Source: Agrobacterium fabrum str. C58
GTDB lineage: Bacteria; Pseudomonadota; Alphaproteobacteria; Rhizobiales; Rhizobiaceae
DNA: 64,000 bases
Assembly (NCBI RefSeq): GCF_000092025.1
Contig: NC_003063.2
Location: 62,001 to 126,000, forward strand
Direction: 5' to 3'
Under the pieces are notes generated by a model. It worked only from the letters and a program-made list of their open reading frames with translations, ran no database searches and was not told the origin of the DNA. The translations under genes were made by a program, and so were the position numbers. Numbering within the stretch: the first letter of the stretch is position 1; the number at the start of each line of letters is the position of its first letter. Of the stretch, positions 8,605 through 17,578 are shown piece by piece.

Positions 8605-9501
8605 TCAGGCCCGCAGAATGGCCATCATCTCCTCATGGCTGGGAAAGGCATCCTGCGTGCCACGGCGGCCGACGGTGATGGCTGCCGCTCTCGAAGCATC
8701 CTCCAGCGCGCGCGCATCGATAGCGACGCCGCGACGTATGGCGGAGGCAAGCGCAACACCCGTAAAGCAATCGCCGGCACCCGTGGTATCGACGATTGTA
8801 GCGGGCGCTGCCGCGACCTCGATTGCACCATTGGCAGACACGAGCACGCAGCCCTGTCCGCCGAGTGTGATGATGACGAGGCCGACGCCGGCACGCAGCA
8901 GAAAAGCGCCCGCCCCGGCGCCGCTCTCACCGGTCAGCGCCTCTGCCTCGATGCGATTGAGGACGGCGATGTCGATGAGCGGCAGAATGCTTGCAAACCA
9001 CGGCTGCAGCGGTGAAGGATTGAAGGCCGTCGTCAGCCCCTTCGATCTCGCCGCATTGAGGATGACGAGGGTTGTCTCTTCCGAGAGATTGCCCTGCAGG
9101 ATGACGAGGTCGCCGGAGACAGTGTCGCCAAGTGCGTCCAGGGCTGCGTCTCTATCAAGCGCTGCGGCTGCGGACCGGGTGGTGATGATCGAGTTTTCAC
9201 CGTCAGGGGTCGTCAGAATGATGGAAATATCGCTGGTGGCGCTATCAACGGGAATGAGCTTTGGTGTCAGATGCTCGCGGGTGAGCGATTTACCGATCGC
9301 AATGGCGCGGTCATCCGTGCCGACGGCGGCGACCAAGGTGGTTTCGACGCCGCACCGTGCAAGAACAATGGCCTGGTTGCAGCCTTTGCCACCGAGACTG
9401 CGCGAGGCCTGCTCGCCGAAGATTGAAGCGCCTGCCTGAGGCAGTGCGGCAATGGAATAGGTTTCATCAAGTGCGATATTGCCGATAACAAAGGCGCGCA
9501 T
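8605..9501 (-). CDS. PfkB-family carbohydrate/nucleoside kinase
   Basis: A 298-residue ribokinase-like kinase. The N-terminal signature SLGGKGCNQAIVLARCG and the C-terminal signature DTTGAGDCFTGVALAS, with the catalytic Asp in GAGD, are both intact. The family phosphorylates ribose, related sugars or nucleosides with ATP. I start it at the ATG ending at 9501 (MRAFVIGN), not at the longer upstream frame. It is the only gene of this cluster on the minus strand. It ends nine bases from the GATase-like gene and starts 24 bases from the BtpA-like gene, so its promoter must overlap that of the latter. Confidence 0.9.
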   Translation of the reverse strand: MRAFVIGNIALDETYSIAALPQAGASIFGEQASRSLGGKGCNQAIVLARCGVETTLVAAVGTDDRAIAIGKSLTREHLTPKLIPVDSATSDISIILTTPDGENSIITTRSAAAALDRDAALDALGDTVSGDLVILQGNLSEETTLVILNAARSKGLTTAFNPSPLQPWFASILPLIDIAVLNRIEAEALTGESGAGAGAFLLRAGVGLVIITLGGQGCVLVSANGAIEVAAAPATIVDTTGAGDCFTGVALASAIRRGVAIDARALEDASRAAAITVGRRGTQDAFPSHEEMMAILRA

Positions 9502-9525
9502 GGAGAACTTTCGAAAGGGACTGAA

Positions 9526-10368
9526 ATGCAGACCATATCCGACAACGCGGCCAATGCTATCCAGGAAATTTTCGGTCGCAGCAAGGCGCTGATCGGCATG
9601 ATCCATTGCCCGGCGTTTCCGGGAGCGCCGCGTTATCGCAACGCGAGCATGGACGCCATCTATGATGCCTGCATGCGCGATGCCGAGCGCCTCATCGAAG
9701 GCGGCATGCACGGCCTGATCGTCGAAAACCACGGAGACGTGCCCTTCTCCAAGCCAGATGATATCGGGCCCGAAACGTCAGCCTTCATGAGCGTGGTGAC
9801 CGACCGCATCGTTCGCACCGCCGGTGTGCCTGTCGGCATCAACGTGCTGGCGAATGCTCCCATCCCGGCCTTCGCCATCGCCAAGGCGGGCGGGGCAAAG
9901 TTCATCCGCGTCAACCAATGGGCCAATGCCTATGTGGCCAATGAGGGCTTTATGGAAGGGCGCGCGGCCGAGGCGATGCGCTACCGCTCGCTGCTGAGGG
10001 CAGAGCATATCAAGGTTTTCGCCGACAGCCACGTCAAACACGGAGCCCATGCCATCACGGCGGATCGCAGCATCGATGAACTGACGCGCGACCTTGCCTT
10101 CTTCGATGCCGACGGCGTCATCGCAACGGGACAGCGCACCGGCAACAGTGCATCCCTGGAGGAGATCGAGGAAATCGGTGCAGCGACACATCTGCCGCTG
10201 CTTGTCGGCTCGGGTGTCAATGAAGGCAACATCGTCGAGATCCTCAAACGGACCAGCGGTGTTATCGTCGCTTCTTCACTCAAGGAGGGTGGCGTCTGGT
10301 GGAACCCGGTCGAACTGGCGCGGGTACGCTCTTTTGTTGCCGCAGCCCGCCCCGGCCTCGAAGCCTGA
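9526..10368 (+). CDS. BtpA/SgcQ family TIM-barrel protein
   Basis: A 280-residue protein of the BtpA family (PF03437). It opens with LIGMIHCPAFPGAPRY, then LIEGGMHGLIVENHGDVPF, VPVGINVLANAP, and the late glycine-rich VGSGVNEGNIVEIL, as expected for a phosphate-binding (beta-alpha)8 barrel. BtpA was linked to photosystem I in cyanobacteria, but SgcQ-type members occur in sugar-catabolic operons, which fits here. AAGGGA lies seven bases before the ATG. It starts a second same-strand block (9526-12213) after the inverted kinase gene. Confidence 0.88.
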   Translation: MQTISDNAANAIQEIFGRSKALIGMIHCPAFPGAPRYRNASMDAIYDACMRDAERLIEGGMHGLIVENHGDVPFSKPDDIGPETSAFMSVVTDRIVRTAGVPVGINVLANAPIPAFAIAKAGGAKFIRVNQWANAYVANEGFMEGRAAEAMRYRSLLRAEHIKVFADSHVKHGAHAITADRSIDELTRDLAFFDADGVIATGQRTGNSASLEEIEEIGAATHLPLLVGSGVNEGNIVEILKRTSGVIVASSLKEGGVWWNPVELARVRSFVAAARPGLEA

Positions 10369-10382
10369 AGGGGGAGACAACC

Positions 10383-11624
10383 ATGGCAGAATTTTCGATC
10401 AACGGTGAAAGACTGCTGGCAAATCTGGACCGGTTTGCAGCGATCGGAGCAACCGAAAAGGGTGGCGTCAACCGGCAGGCGCTCACTGAACTGGATCGCG
10501 AGGCAAGACGGCTGCTGGCGAAACTTGCGATCGACAGAGGATTTTCGGTATTCCAGGATCCCGTCGCCAATCTCTTCATTCGCCGGAACGGCCGCGACGA
10601 AACACGTGCACCGCTTCTGATCGGCAGCCACCTTGACAGCCAGCCCGCCGGCGGGCGGTTTGACGGCGCGCTCGGGACGCTTTGCGCATTCGAGGTGCTG
10701 GAAACGCTCGATGATTTCGGGATCGAGACGGAACGTCCGGTCGAGGTCGTCGCCTTCACCAACGAGGAAGGTTGCCGTTTCGCCCCGGGCTGCATGGGAT
10801 CAATGGCTTTCGCCTCCGGAACGATACCACAAGAGTGGCAGAAGCTACTTGCCACAGATAACGGAGCCGATTTTGCGGGAGAACTTTCCGCAACCCTGGA
10901 AAGCCTGCCGGAAGCCACGATGCGCGATCTCGGTTTTCCGGTGTTTGCCTATATCGAGGTGCACATCGAGCAGGGCCCTTCCCTTGAGAAACGGGGAGTT
11001 CCAATTGGAATAGTGACGGGCATACAGGGCACACGCTGGCTGGAGGTATCGATCACCGGCCAGACCGCTCATGCGGGCACGACGGCACTGATGTATCGAC
11101 GCGATCCGTTTCACGCGGCGGTTAACGCGCTTGGATCGCTGTTTCCCGCCATGATGCCCTCCGATCCGGCCGCCCGTTTCACGGTGGGGCGAATGGCTTT
11201 ACAACCCGCTGCGGTCAACGCCATTCCGCAGACCGCGGTTTTTACCGTCGATATCAGGCACCCCTCTTCCGAAACGCTTGACGCAATGGAAAATAAAATT
11301 CGCGCGGTCACCCAGGCGGCTGCGAGGGACCAAAATTGTGAAGCGACGATCACACAGATCTTCGATATGCCGCCGGCGAATTTCCCGGAGGATATTCTCG
11401 CGACCTTGGATAACGCCGCACAGGATCGGGGTTTGGCAACGCAACGAATGCTATCCGGTGCGTTCCACGACGCCCTCTTCATGAATCGCGTTGCGCCGTC
11501 GGCCATGATTTTCGTGCCCTGTCGCGATGGCCTCAGTCACAATGAGGCCGAGTACGTCGAACCCGAACACAGCATGGCGGGATGCAACATGCTTTTGGCC
11601 TCAACGCTTCAAGTTCTCCAGTAG
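10383..11624 (+). CDS. M20-family Zn-dependent hydrolase (N-carbamoyl-L-amino-acid hydrolase/allantoate amidohydrolase type)
   Basis: A 413-residue dinuclear-metal amidase. The metal-binding motifs of the family are present: GSHLDSQPAGGRFDGALG, TNEEGCRF, YIEVHIEQGP and the late SHNEAEYVEPEH. HAGTTAL belongs to the dimerisation lid domain. The family removes carbamoyl or ureido groups from amino-acid-like substrates, releasing ammonia and CO2. The start ATG at 10383 has GGGGGAGA upstream, 14 bases after the BtpA-like gene. Its presence suggests that the imported compound carries a ureido, carbamoyl or amide nitrogen. Confidence 0.9.
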   Translation: MAEFSINGERLLANLDRFAAIGATEKGGVNRQALTELDREARRLLAKLAIDRGFSVFQDPVANLFIRRNGRDETRAPLLIGSHLDSQPAGGRFDGALGTLCAFEVLETLDDFGIETERPVEVVAFTNEEGCRFAPGCMGSMAFASGTIPQEWQKLLATDNGADFAGELSATLESLPEATMRDLGFPVFAYIEVHIEQGPSLEKRGVPIGIVTGIQGTRWLEVSITGQTAHAGTTALMYRRDPFHAAVNALGSLFPAMMPSDPAARFTVGRMALQPAAVNAIPQTAVFTVDIRHPSSETLDAMENKIRAVTQAAARDQNCEATITQIFDMPPANFPEDILATLDNAAQDRGLATQRMLSGAFHDALFMNRVAPSAMIFVPCRDGLSHNEAEYVEPEHSMAGCNMLLASTLQVLQ

Positions 11625-11727
11625 ATCACGCACGGCCATCCCGTTTTGAATGGCGAGCGGTAGCAGGCCCGCTAATGTTGCGATACTCTGCCCCTCCGGG
11701 CCATTCAAACCACATAACGAGACAGGT

Positions 11728-12213
11728 ATGAGAACCGAAACACACATCTTCGATGCCGGTGATCAAATTCCCAATAACCAGTCATTTCCAGTCATCATCT
11801 ATCGGCAGGTCAATTCGCAACCGGACACAGCCGCGTTCGAGGCGTTGTTTTCCCGCAACGGCTGGACAGGGATCTGGCGCAACGGCGTATTCGACTACCA
11901 CCATTACCACAGCGGCGCGCATGAGGTTCTCGGCGTCGGGCGTGGTCAGGCAACATTGCAGATCGGCGGGGCTGACGGACAGGCCCTGGAGGTCACTCAG
12001 GGAGACTGTCTGATTTTACCGGCAGGCACCGGTCATATGAGGCTGAAATCCTCCGCGGATTTTCAGGTCGTGGGCGCATATCCGCCCGGGCAGCAGGCTG
12101 ACATTCAGACCTCAGCACCAACAGAAGAGATGCGCGCGCGAATAAAGTCCCTGCCCAAGCCCGAGACCGATCCAGTAAACGGTGTATCAGGCGGTCTGGT
12201 CGAACTGTGGTAA
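11728..12213 (+). CDS. Cupin-domain protein (YjlB-like)
   Basis: A 161-residue single-domain cupin. The first metal motif is seen in DYHHYHSGAHEVLGVGRG and the second region in GDCLILPAGTGH. The overall layout resembles Bacillus YjlB, whose function is unknown. It starts at ATG 11728 with GAGACAGG close upstream; a longer in-frame extension to 11650 lacks this. It is the last gene of the same-strand block, about 100 bases after the M20 hydrolase, and may be an isomerase, a binding protein or a regulator of the pathway. Confidence 0.8.
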   Translation: MRTETHIFDAGDQIPNNQSFPVIIYRQVNSQPDTAAFEALFSRNGWTGIWRNGVFDYHHYHSGAHEVLGVGRGQATLQIGGADGQALEVTQGDCLILPAGTGHMRLKSSADFQVVGAYPPGQQADIQTSAPTEEMRARIKSLPKPETDPVNGVSGGLVELW

Positions 12214-12686
12214 CCCGTTGTCTGCCGCCCAATAGATCTCCGCTGGCAAAACGCGTGGTCGGGGCAGCGCCGTGCGTGGGAGCGCGAGACAGCTAGAACT
12301 TGCCCAACTGGCGCTCTATCGATTTATGCATGTCCTAAGAAGAGTTCAGGAAGCTCACTTTTTATGGCCTTCACGCGAAATACGGGATCGGCAAAAGCTG
12401 CATCATCGCGCTTTCCTCCGGGCCGTGGATAGTTCGGTGATCTAGGGACTATTGGCATTCCGGTTTCGAGCCTCAAGTCTTGTTCGGCTCTGCGGCTCGG
12501 GGACGCCTGCCGTTTGAGGATCAGCTGGGCTGGGAGCGCTGAAGGACAGGCTGATCAAAAAAGGCGGCCCGACCGGTGTCCTTTCGCGCATGGCCTGCTG
12601 CACGCGAGGCGCACGCGCCAGACCACTGCCGCGTCACCCGTTTTTGCATTCAGGCCTTCAGAGCCTGAACACCAGGGCGGCCTCGC
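12214..12686. other. 473-base gap without a convincing gene
   Basis: It lies between the cupin gene and the 3' end of the peptide synthetase gene. The only open frame of any length (12514-12810, plus) runs into the antisense of the synthetase and has no recognisable product. It contains a short repeat near 12237 shared with 34148-34181. I see no clear terminator, tRNA or promoter. Confidence 0.6.
12237..12272. repeat. Short dispersed repeat, copy A
   Basis: About 36 bases starting TCTCCGCTGGCAAA and ending GGCAGCGCCG match 34148-34181, with a two-base length difference and a few mismatches in the middle. It begins 23 bases after the cupin stop codon. I do not recognise it as a named element. 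Confidence 0.5.
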
Positions 12687-15600
12687 TCATGCATTGCGCA
12701 CGAGTTGCGCCGGAGAGCCTTCCCACGATGTTCCGGCCGGCAGCGTCTCGCCTTTCATGACCACGGAAAGATCGCCAAGCTGGGCGTCCTCCCCGATTTC
12801 GGCATCGTAGAGCACGATGGCATAGGAGCCGATCACGGCGCGGTCACCGACCGTCACGCCGCTCACTTTCATGACGCGGTCTTCAAACAGGTGGGTTTGC
12901 AGACCGGAGAATTCATTGAGCGCCACTTCGTCGCCAATTCGCACCAGATCATGTTCGGTAATGTCAGTCGTGTCGATAAAGCAGTCACGGCCGATCTTGC
13001 AGCCCAGAAGGCGAAGAAAAAACGCCAGCCAGGGCGTGCCCCGCAGCGGTTGCAGCAGGTTCGGCACCGCCAGGTTTTCATAGGTCGCCGTCACCAGTTC
13101 CGTTCGCCAGACGAAGGTGCTCCAGAGCGGCTTTGTCGTCGGTTTATACCGCCCCATCACCAGCCATTTGAGCGCAACGACGCTGAGGCCGCAGGCGAGC
13201 GCAAAGCCAATGTAAAGGAAGGGGAAAATCACGGCGATCAGCAAGTGGCTGTCGTCATAATCCTGGATATCGCCCACAACAGAGAAAAGCAGGCTAAAAA
13301 ATGCCAGAAACAATGTCAGCGGCAGGATCACCCGGATGGCCTCGATGGCCAGCCGCATCGCGACAAGGCGCGGCCGCGGATTAAAGCGCGCGCCCTCATC
13401 GAACAGGCCGACGGCTTGCCGCACGGGCAGCGAAATCGGCGGGGAACCGAACCAGGTTCCGTCCGGCTGCTCGGCACCGCCATCTGCTGGCGGCTTGGAA
13501 AGCACACCGATCAGGACGCCGTCGGCAATGGTTGCACCTGTTGGCAACACGGCCGAGTTGCCGATGAAGGACCGTCGCCCGATCCGGGTATGCGCCAGCT
13601 CGATAATGCCCGGCTCATGGCGCGCCGCACCGAAGACAACCGCGTCCGCAATGAAGCTTTCCGGCCCGATATCGACGAGATCGGGCACGATTTTCGCAGC
13701 CGTCGAGATTTCGGCGCGCTTGCCGATCCGCACGCCGAGCGCACGATACCAGGGGATGACGTAGAGCGTCGCGTAGATCGGATGAAGCAGCGCCAGCGCC
13801 AGATCGGTCACCTGCTGGACGAACCAGAACCGCAGATAGAACCAGCTATGGATCGAATATCGCCCGGGCCGGACCGGCCCGAGGATCAGGCGTTTGGCGG
13901 CAACGGTCAAAACACACATCAGGATGATGTAGGTAAGCGCGAGGAACGGCGAAATCAGCAGGTAGGAATAACCATCGGTATTCCAGTCGATTTCGATCAT
14001 CGCGATCAGACCCGGCGCAATCGGCAGGATCGCGACCAGAGGAAGAATGACCGCAGCGATGAACAGTCCGAAGCCAACCAGCAGACGACGCAGAAAGCCC
14101 GCCTCCCCGTCCCGCTGGGCGATACGCCCGGTTGCGATGCACTTGGCGGGAGAGCCGCTCCAGCTTTCCCCTGAAGGGATCGACTGGTTCATAGGCAGGG
14201 AAGAGAGATCGTCAAGCGCGGCCGCATCACCAATCGCGCTGTTGCGTCCAACCACCGACATGGTGCCGATGAAAGCGCTGTTGCCGATCCTGACCGAGCC
14301 GATGCGCAGCAGACCCCGCTCAACCGAACTGGTCGCCAGCATGGCATAATCGCTGACGATGGCGTCATCGCCGATGGTGACGAGATCGGCGGTATCGATG
14401 CTGACCGTGCCGATAAAGGCGCGACGACCGATCCGGGCGCCCAGCAGCCGGTAATAAAAACGGATCATCGGCGTGCCGCTGAGATAAGGCGTGGCGATGA
14501 TGTCGGAGAGGCGCCGCACCAGCCACCAGCGCAGATAATAGCTGCCCCATAATGGATAATCGCCGGGCTTGTAGCGGCCGATGATCAGCCATTTGACGAT
14601 AATGGCGAACACCATTCCCAATGGCGGAATGAAAACGAAGCTGAGGCCGCCGAGAAGGAGGGCGGAGACACGACCAAAATCTTCGACCAGATAGGTATAG
14701 GCGAGGTAGGGGAAGAACCACTGCAATCCCGCCACCGCATAGATCGGCACCAGAGCGATCGTCTGGAGCGCCCAGCACAGGCGTTTCTGGAATTCGCTGA
14801 CGCGGTGGAAAGGTTCCAGCACCGCCGTATCTGCCGTCACGCGGTCGCGCAGCCGTTCGGCAAGCCGCCGGATCGTGGGTGCGGCATAGAGATCCTGAAT
14901 GGAAACGCCGGAAAGGCCCGACGATTTGCGGATTGCCGAGGCGAGACGGGCAGCCTTCAGCGAATGGCCACCGAGATCCTCGAACAGATCGTCTTCCACC
15001 GAAACTTTCTGCGGTGCGAAAGCCTCGGACCAGATGGCATGGAGCTGGATTTCAAGCGGCGTTTCGGGCGCGACGGTTTCCCGATCCGTGACGGCAACGA
15101 CGACCGGCCGCTGCAGCGCCTTTCGATCCACCTTGCCGGAGGCCGGCAGGGTCGGCAGGGCGTCCAGCACCTGATAAACGACCGGCCGCATATAGTTCGG
15201 CAGACGATCATTCACCCGTTTCCGGGCGGCTTCCATGTCGATTGCGGCGTTGCCGCGCGCAACAAGGAATGCAGCCAGCAGTTCCGATCCGTCATTATCG
15301 CGGAAAAGATGGACGACGGCCTGCGCGACCGACGCATCTTCGGCAATGACCGCTTCGATTTCCGCGAGTTCGACGCGAAAACCGCGGATTTTCACCTGCG
15401 TATCGATGCGCCCCATGAACTCGATGTCGCCGACCGCATCGAGACGCACGAGGTCCCCAGAGCGATAAATCCGGGCAGGAAGCCCGTCCGGGCCATAAAA
15501 CGGCGTGTTGACGAACTTGTCCGCGGTGAGATCGGGACGGTTCACATAACCGCCGCTGAGACCGGGGCCGCCGATGACAAGTTCACCTTCAGCGCCGGCA

Positions 15601-16721
15601 GCGACCGGCCAAAGTTTTTCGTCGACGATCCAGGCCGTATATCCCGGCAGGGGCCGGCCGATGGTGACACGCCGGCCGGGCTGCACCTCGGTCCAGGTGG
15701 CCGTCACAGTCGTCTCGGTCGGTCCATAGGTGTTGAGAATCCGAAGCCCCGGTCGCGCCCAGCGCTCGACGAGATCAGGCGGACATGCCTCTCCGCCCAG
15801 GTTGACGATGCGGAGCGTGGGTATTTCCGCCTCAACGAGGGTGAAGAGCGACGGCACCACATGCCAGACGGTAACGCTTTCAGCCGCCAGAGTGATACCC
15901 ACATCAGGCCCCGCCTTATGCAGCGCCTCAGTGGCGACGAGCAACTCCGCACCGGCGGAAAAAGCACTCCACATCGTCTCGATCGACATGTCGAAGGCGA
16001 TGCTGAAGCCGCCGAAAACCCTGTCGCTTTCTTCAATGGCGAGGATCGCCCCTTCGGAGCGCAGGAAATGGCAGGCGCTGCGGTGGGAAATCATCACGCC
16101 CTTCGGGCGACCGGTAGTTCCCGACGTGTAGATGATATAGGCGAGGTCATCGGGAGACGCGCCGCTTTCGGCGCGGGTGATCGGCACGGCATCCTGGGCG
16201 GCCAGATCACCGAGCGTCTCGTTGACCACAAGCGTTGTTACCCGCATGCCGCCGGCCCGTTCCGCATCCGTGACGATGAGGGTGGCACCGCTATCCTCGG
16301 CAATGAAATCGATCCGATCCTGCGGATAGCTCCAGTCAACCGGCACATAACAGGCGCCGGCCCAGAGGGTGCCGAGGATGGCCATATATTGATCAAGGCC
16401 GCGCGGCAGGCAGATGACGACGCGATCCCCCCGCTGAACCCCCATCGCGCGAAGCTGGCGGGCAAACCGGGTGGCACGCTCGGCCAGCTGCGCGTAGCTG
16501 AGCCGGGTGCGGCGGCTGTTTTCGGGATCGTGGCCAAGCAGCCTGACGGCGCATTTGGCCTGAAATCGTTTGGCTGTCTGCTCGAATATTTCGTGCAGCA
16601 TCTCGTCGCGGGCGTAAGGCTCATCCTCTCGGACTGGTAGCGACGGAGCAATCGGCGCGAATACTGTAGGTTCCAACTGCCTTTCGGCGGTCACATTGCG
16701 ATCCATAGGGGCACCAGGCAT
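12687..16721 (-). CDS. Pls/PosA-family single-module non-ribosomal peptide synthetase
   Basis: A 1344-residue membrane protein with the layout of epsilon-poly-lysine synthetase (Pls). The adenylation domain (about 40-545) carries YIIYTSGTTGRPKGV, NTYGPTETT and LPASGKVDRKAL. A carrier domain follows, with phosphopantetheine site Ser587 in DLGGHSL. Then come three tandem units, each a pair of hydrophobic helices followed by a left-handed hexapeptide-repeat acyltransferase-like domain (IGRRAFIG, IGRRSFIG, IGRDCFID). By eye the specificity residues read D244, M245, E248, then H, N, G, T, V, T and the invariant K, close to the bacitracin lysine code DAESIGSVAK. It lacks condensation and thioesterase domains, as expected for the family. 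The racemase gene lies 164 bases upstream on the same strand. Confidence 0.9.
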   Translation of the reverse strand: MPGAPMDRNVTAERQLEPTVFAPIAPSLPVREDEPYARDEMLHEIFEQTAKRFQAKCAVRLLGHDPENSRRTRLSYAQLAERATRFARQLRAMGVQRGDRVVICLPRGLDQYMAILGTLWAGACYVPVDWSYPQDRIDFIAEDSGATLIVTDAERAGGMRVTTLVVNETLGDLAAQDAVPITRAESGASPDDLAYIIYTSGTTGRPKGVMISHRSACHFLRSEGAILAIEESDRVFGGFSIAFDMSIETMWSAFSAGAELLVATEALHKAGPDVGITLAAESVTVWHVVPSLFTLVEAEIPTLRIVNLGGEACPPDLVERWARPGLRILNTYGPTETTVTATWTEVQPGRRVTIGRPLPGYTAWIVDEKLWPVAAGAEGELVIGGPGLSGGYVNRPDLTADKFVNTPFYGPDGLPARIYRSGDLVRLDAVGDIEFMGRIDTQVKIRGFRVELAEIEAVIAEDASVAQAVVHLFRDNDGSELLAAFLVARGNAAIDMEAARKRVNDRLPNYMRPVVYQVLDALPTLPASGKVDRKALQRPVVVAVTDRETVAPETPLEIQLHAIWSEAFAPQKVSVEDDLFEDLGGHSLKAARLASAIRKSSGLSGVSIQDLYAAPTIRRLAERLRDRVTADTAVLEPFHRVSEFQKRLCWALQTIALVPIYAVAGLQWFFPYLAYTYLVEDFGRVSALLLGGLSFVFIPPLGMVFAIIVKWLIIGRYKPGDYPLWGSYYLRWWLVRRLSDIIATPYLSGTPMIRFYYRLLGARIGRRAFIGTVSIDTADLVTIGDDAIVSDYAMLATSSVERGLLRIGSVRIGNSAFIGTMSVVGRNSAIGDAAALDDLSSLPMNQSIPSGESWSGSPAKCIATGRIAQRDGEAGFLRRLLVGFGLFIAAVILPLVAILPIAPGLIAMIEIDWNTDGYSYLLISPFLALTYIILMCVLTVAAKRLILGPVRPGRYSIHSWFYLRFWFVQQVTDLALALLHPIYATLYVIPWYRALGVRIGKRAEISTAAKIVPDLVDIGPESFIADAVVFGAARHEPGIIELAHTRIGRRSFIGNSAVLPTGATIADGVLIGVLSKPPADGGAEQPDGTWFGSPPISLPVRQAVGLFDEGARFNPRPRLVAMRLAIEAIRVILPLTLFLAFFSLLFSVVGDIQDYDDSHLLIAVIFPFLYIGFALACGLSVVALKWLVMGRYKPTTKPLWSTFVWRTELVTATYENLAVPNLLQPLRGTPWLAFFLRLLGCKIGRDCFIDTTDITEHDLVRIGDEVALNEFSGLQTHLFEDRVMKVSGVTVGDRAVIGSYAIVLYDAEIGEDAQLGDLSVVMKGETLPAGTSWEGSPAQLVRNA

Positions 16722-16740
16722 GTAAAAGTGATGCCCCTAT
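16705..16740. promoter_or_regulatory. Inverted repeat spanning the synthetase start codon
   Basis: ATAGGGGCA (16705-16713) and TGCCCCTAT (16732-16740) form a perfect nine-base inverted repeat with an 18-base spacer that contains the ATG ending at 16721. The GGGG that could serve as the ribosome-binding site is inside one arm. It could be an operator or an mRNA hairpin controlling translation of the synthetase. Confidence 0.5.
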
Positions 16741-16885
16741 ACATGATTTGGAATTGCGCCGAAAGGAGGGGCAATCAGGCACCGGGAGCTGTCATTTTGC
16801 GGTGACGCGGGACTAGCTCGGCGGCCATTCACGGCGGACGGGCCGGCCTCTCCGAATTCGGATCGGCGAGACGAGCACCATGCCC

Positions 16886-17578
16886 TCAGGTTGCCAGAGC
16901 AAGATCGATAGCCGCCTCGCAATGAATGAGCGTGGTATCGAAGACGGGGACCGAAACATTGTTTTGATTGAGGAGCATACCGACTTCGGTACAGCCGAGA
17001 ATCATGCAATCGGCGCCCGCATCGACCAGTCGACGGGCGACATCTTCATAGGTCGAACGGCTTTCATCCCGGATAATTTCCCTGCAGAGTTCGTCGTAGA
17101 TGATGCGGTGCACCGTCCTGCGGTCGTCAGCGTCTGGAAGGACGGGGTGGAGCGACGCCGCAACCAGCCTGTCCTTGTAGAAGCTCTGCTCCATGGTGAA
17201 GGCAGTTGCTATCAGGCCCGGCCGGCTGAGCCCTGCGCTTAATATACGATCAGCGGTAGCGTCAGCGATATGCAGCAGTGGAATATCGACACCCTCCATC
17301 ATGTCCCGGGCGAGCTTGTGCATCGTGTTGGTCGCAAGCAGGATGAAGTCCGCGCCGCCCCGCTGCAGGGCTTTAGCTTCGGCGTTCAATATGGCTGCGG
17401 CGGCACCCCATTCGCCGCGCGCCTGCAATGTCTCGATCTTCGCAAAATCAAGCGAGCGGATCAAAAGCTCGGGGGAATGAAGGCCGCCAAGGCGATCACG
17501 GGTGATCTCGCAGAGCTTGCGATAATAGATCTGCGTCGATGCGGCCGACATGCCGCCGAGAATTCCGATAGTTTTCAT
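16886..17578 (-). CDS. Aspartate/glutamate racemase family protein (YgeA-like)
   Basis: A 230-residue protein starting MKTIGILGGMS, the usual opening of the family. The second catalytic cysteine is present in ILGCTEVGML. The first position, Cys in two-Cys racemases, is Thr in LLATNTMHKLA. From memory, E. coli YgeA has the same Thr/Cys pair and acts only on L-substrates. It interconverts or deprotonates acidic amino acids in the cytoplasm without cofactors. A longer frame extends to 17707, but the internal ATG matches the family start. The Pls-like gene follows on the same strand, so it may supply or edit the monomer. Confidence 0.85.
   Translation of the reverse strand: MKTIGILGGMSAASTQIYYRKLCEITRDRLGGLHSPELLIRSLDFAKIETLQARGEWGAAAAILNAEAKALQRGGADFILLATNTMHKLARDMMEGVDIPLLHIADATADRILSAGLSRPGLIATAFTMEQSFYKDRLVAASLHPVLPDADDRRTVHRIIYDELCREIIRDESRSTYEDVARRLVDAGADCMILGCTEVGMLLNQNNVSVPVFDTTLIHCEAAIDLALAT

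Noticed and set aside
12514..12810. 98-residue plus-strand frame in the 12214-12686 gap
   Set aside because: Its second half is antisense to the synthetase gene, and it has no start signal or recognisable product.
14805..16640. A 611-residue open frame antisense to the peptide synthetase
   Set aside because: It has no recognisable domain, is rich in Arg/Gly/Asp as expected of a shadow frame in GC-rich DNA, and the opposite strand encodes a clear adenylation domain.
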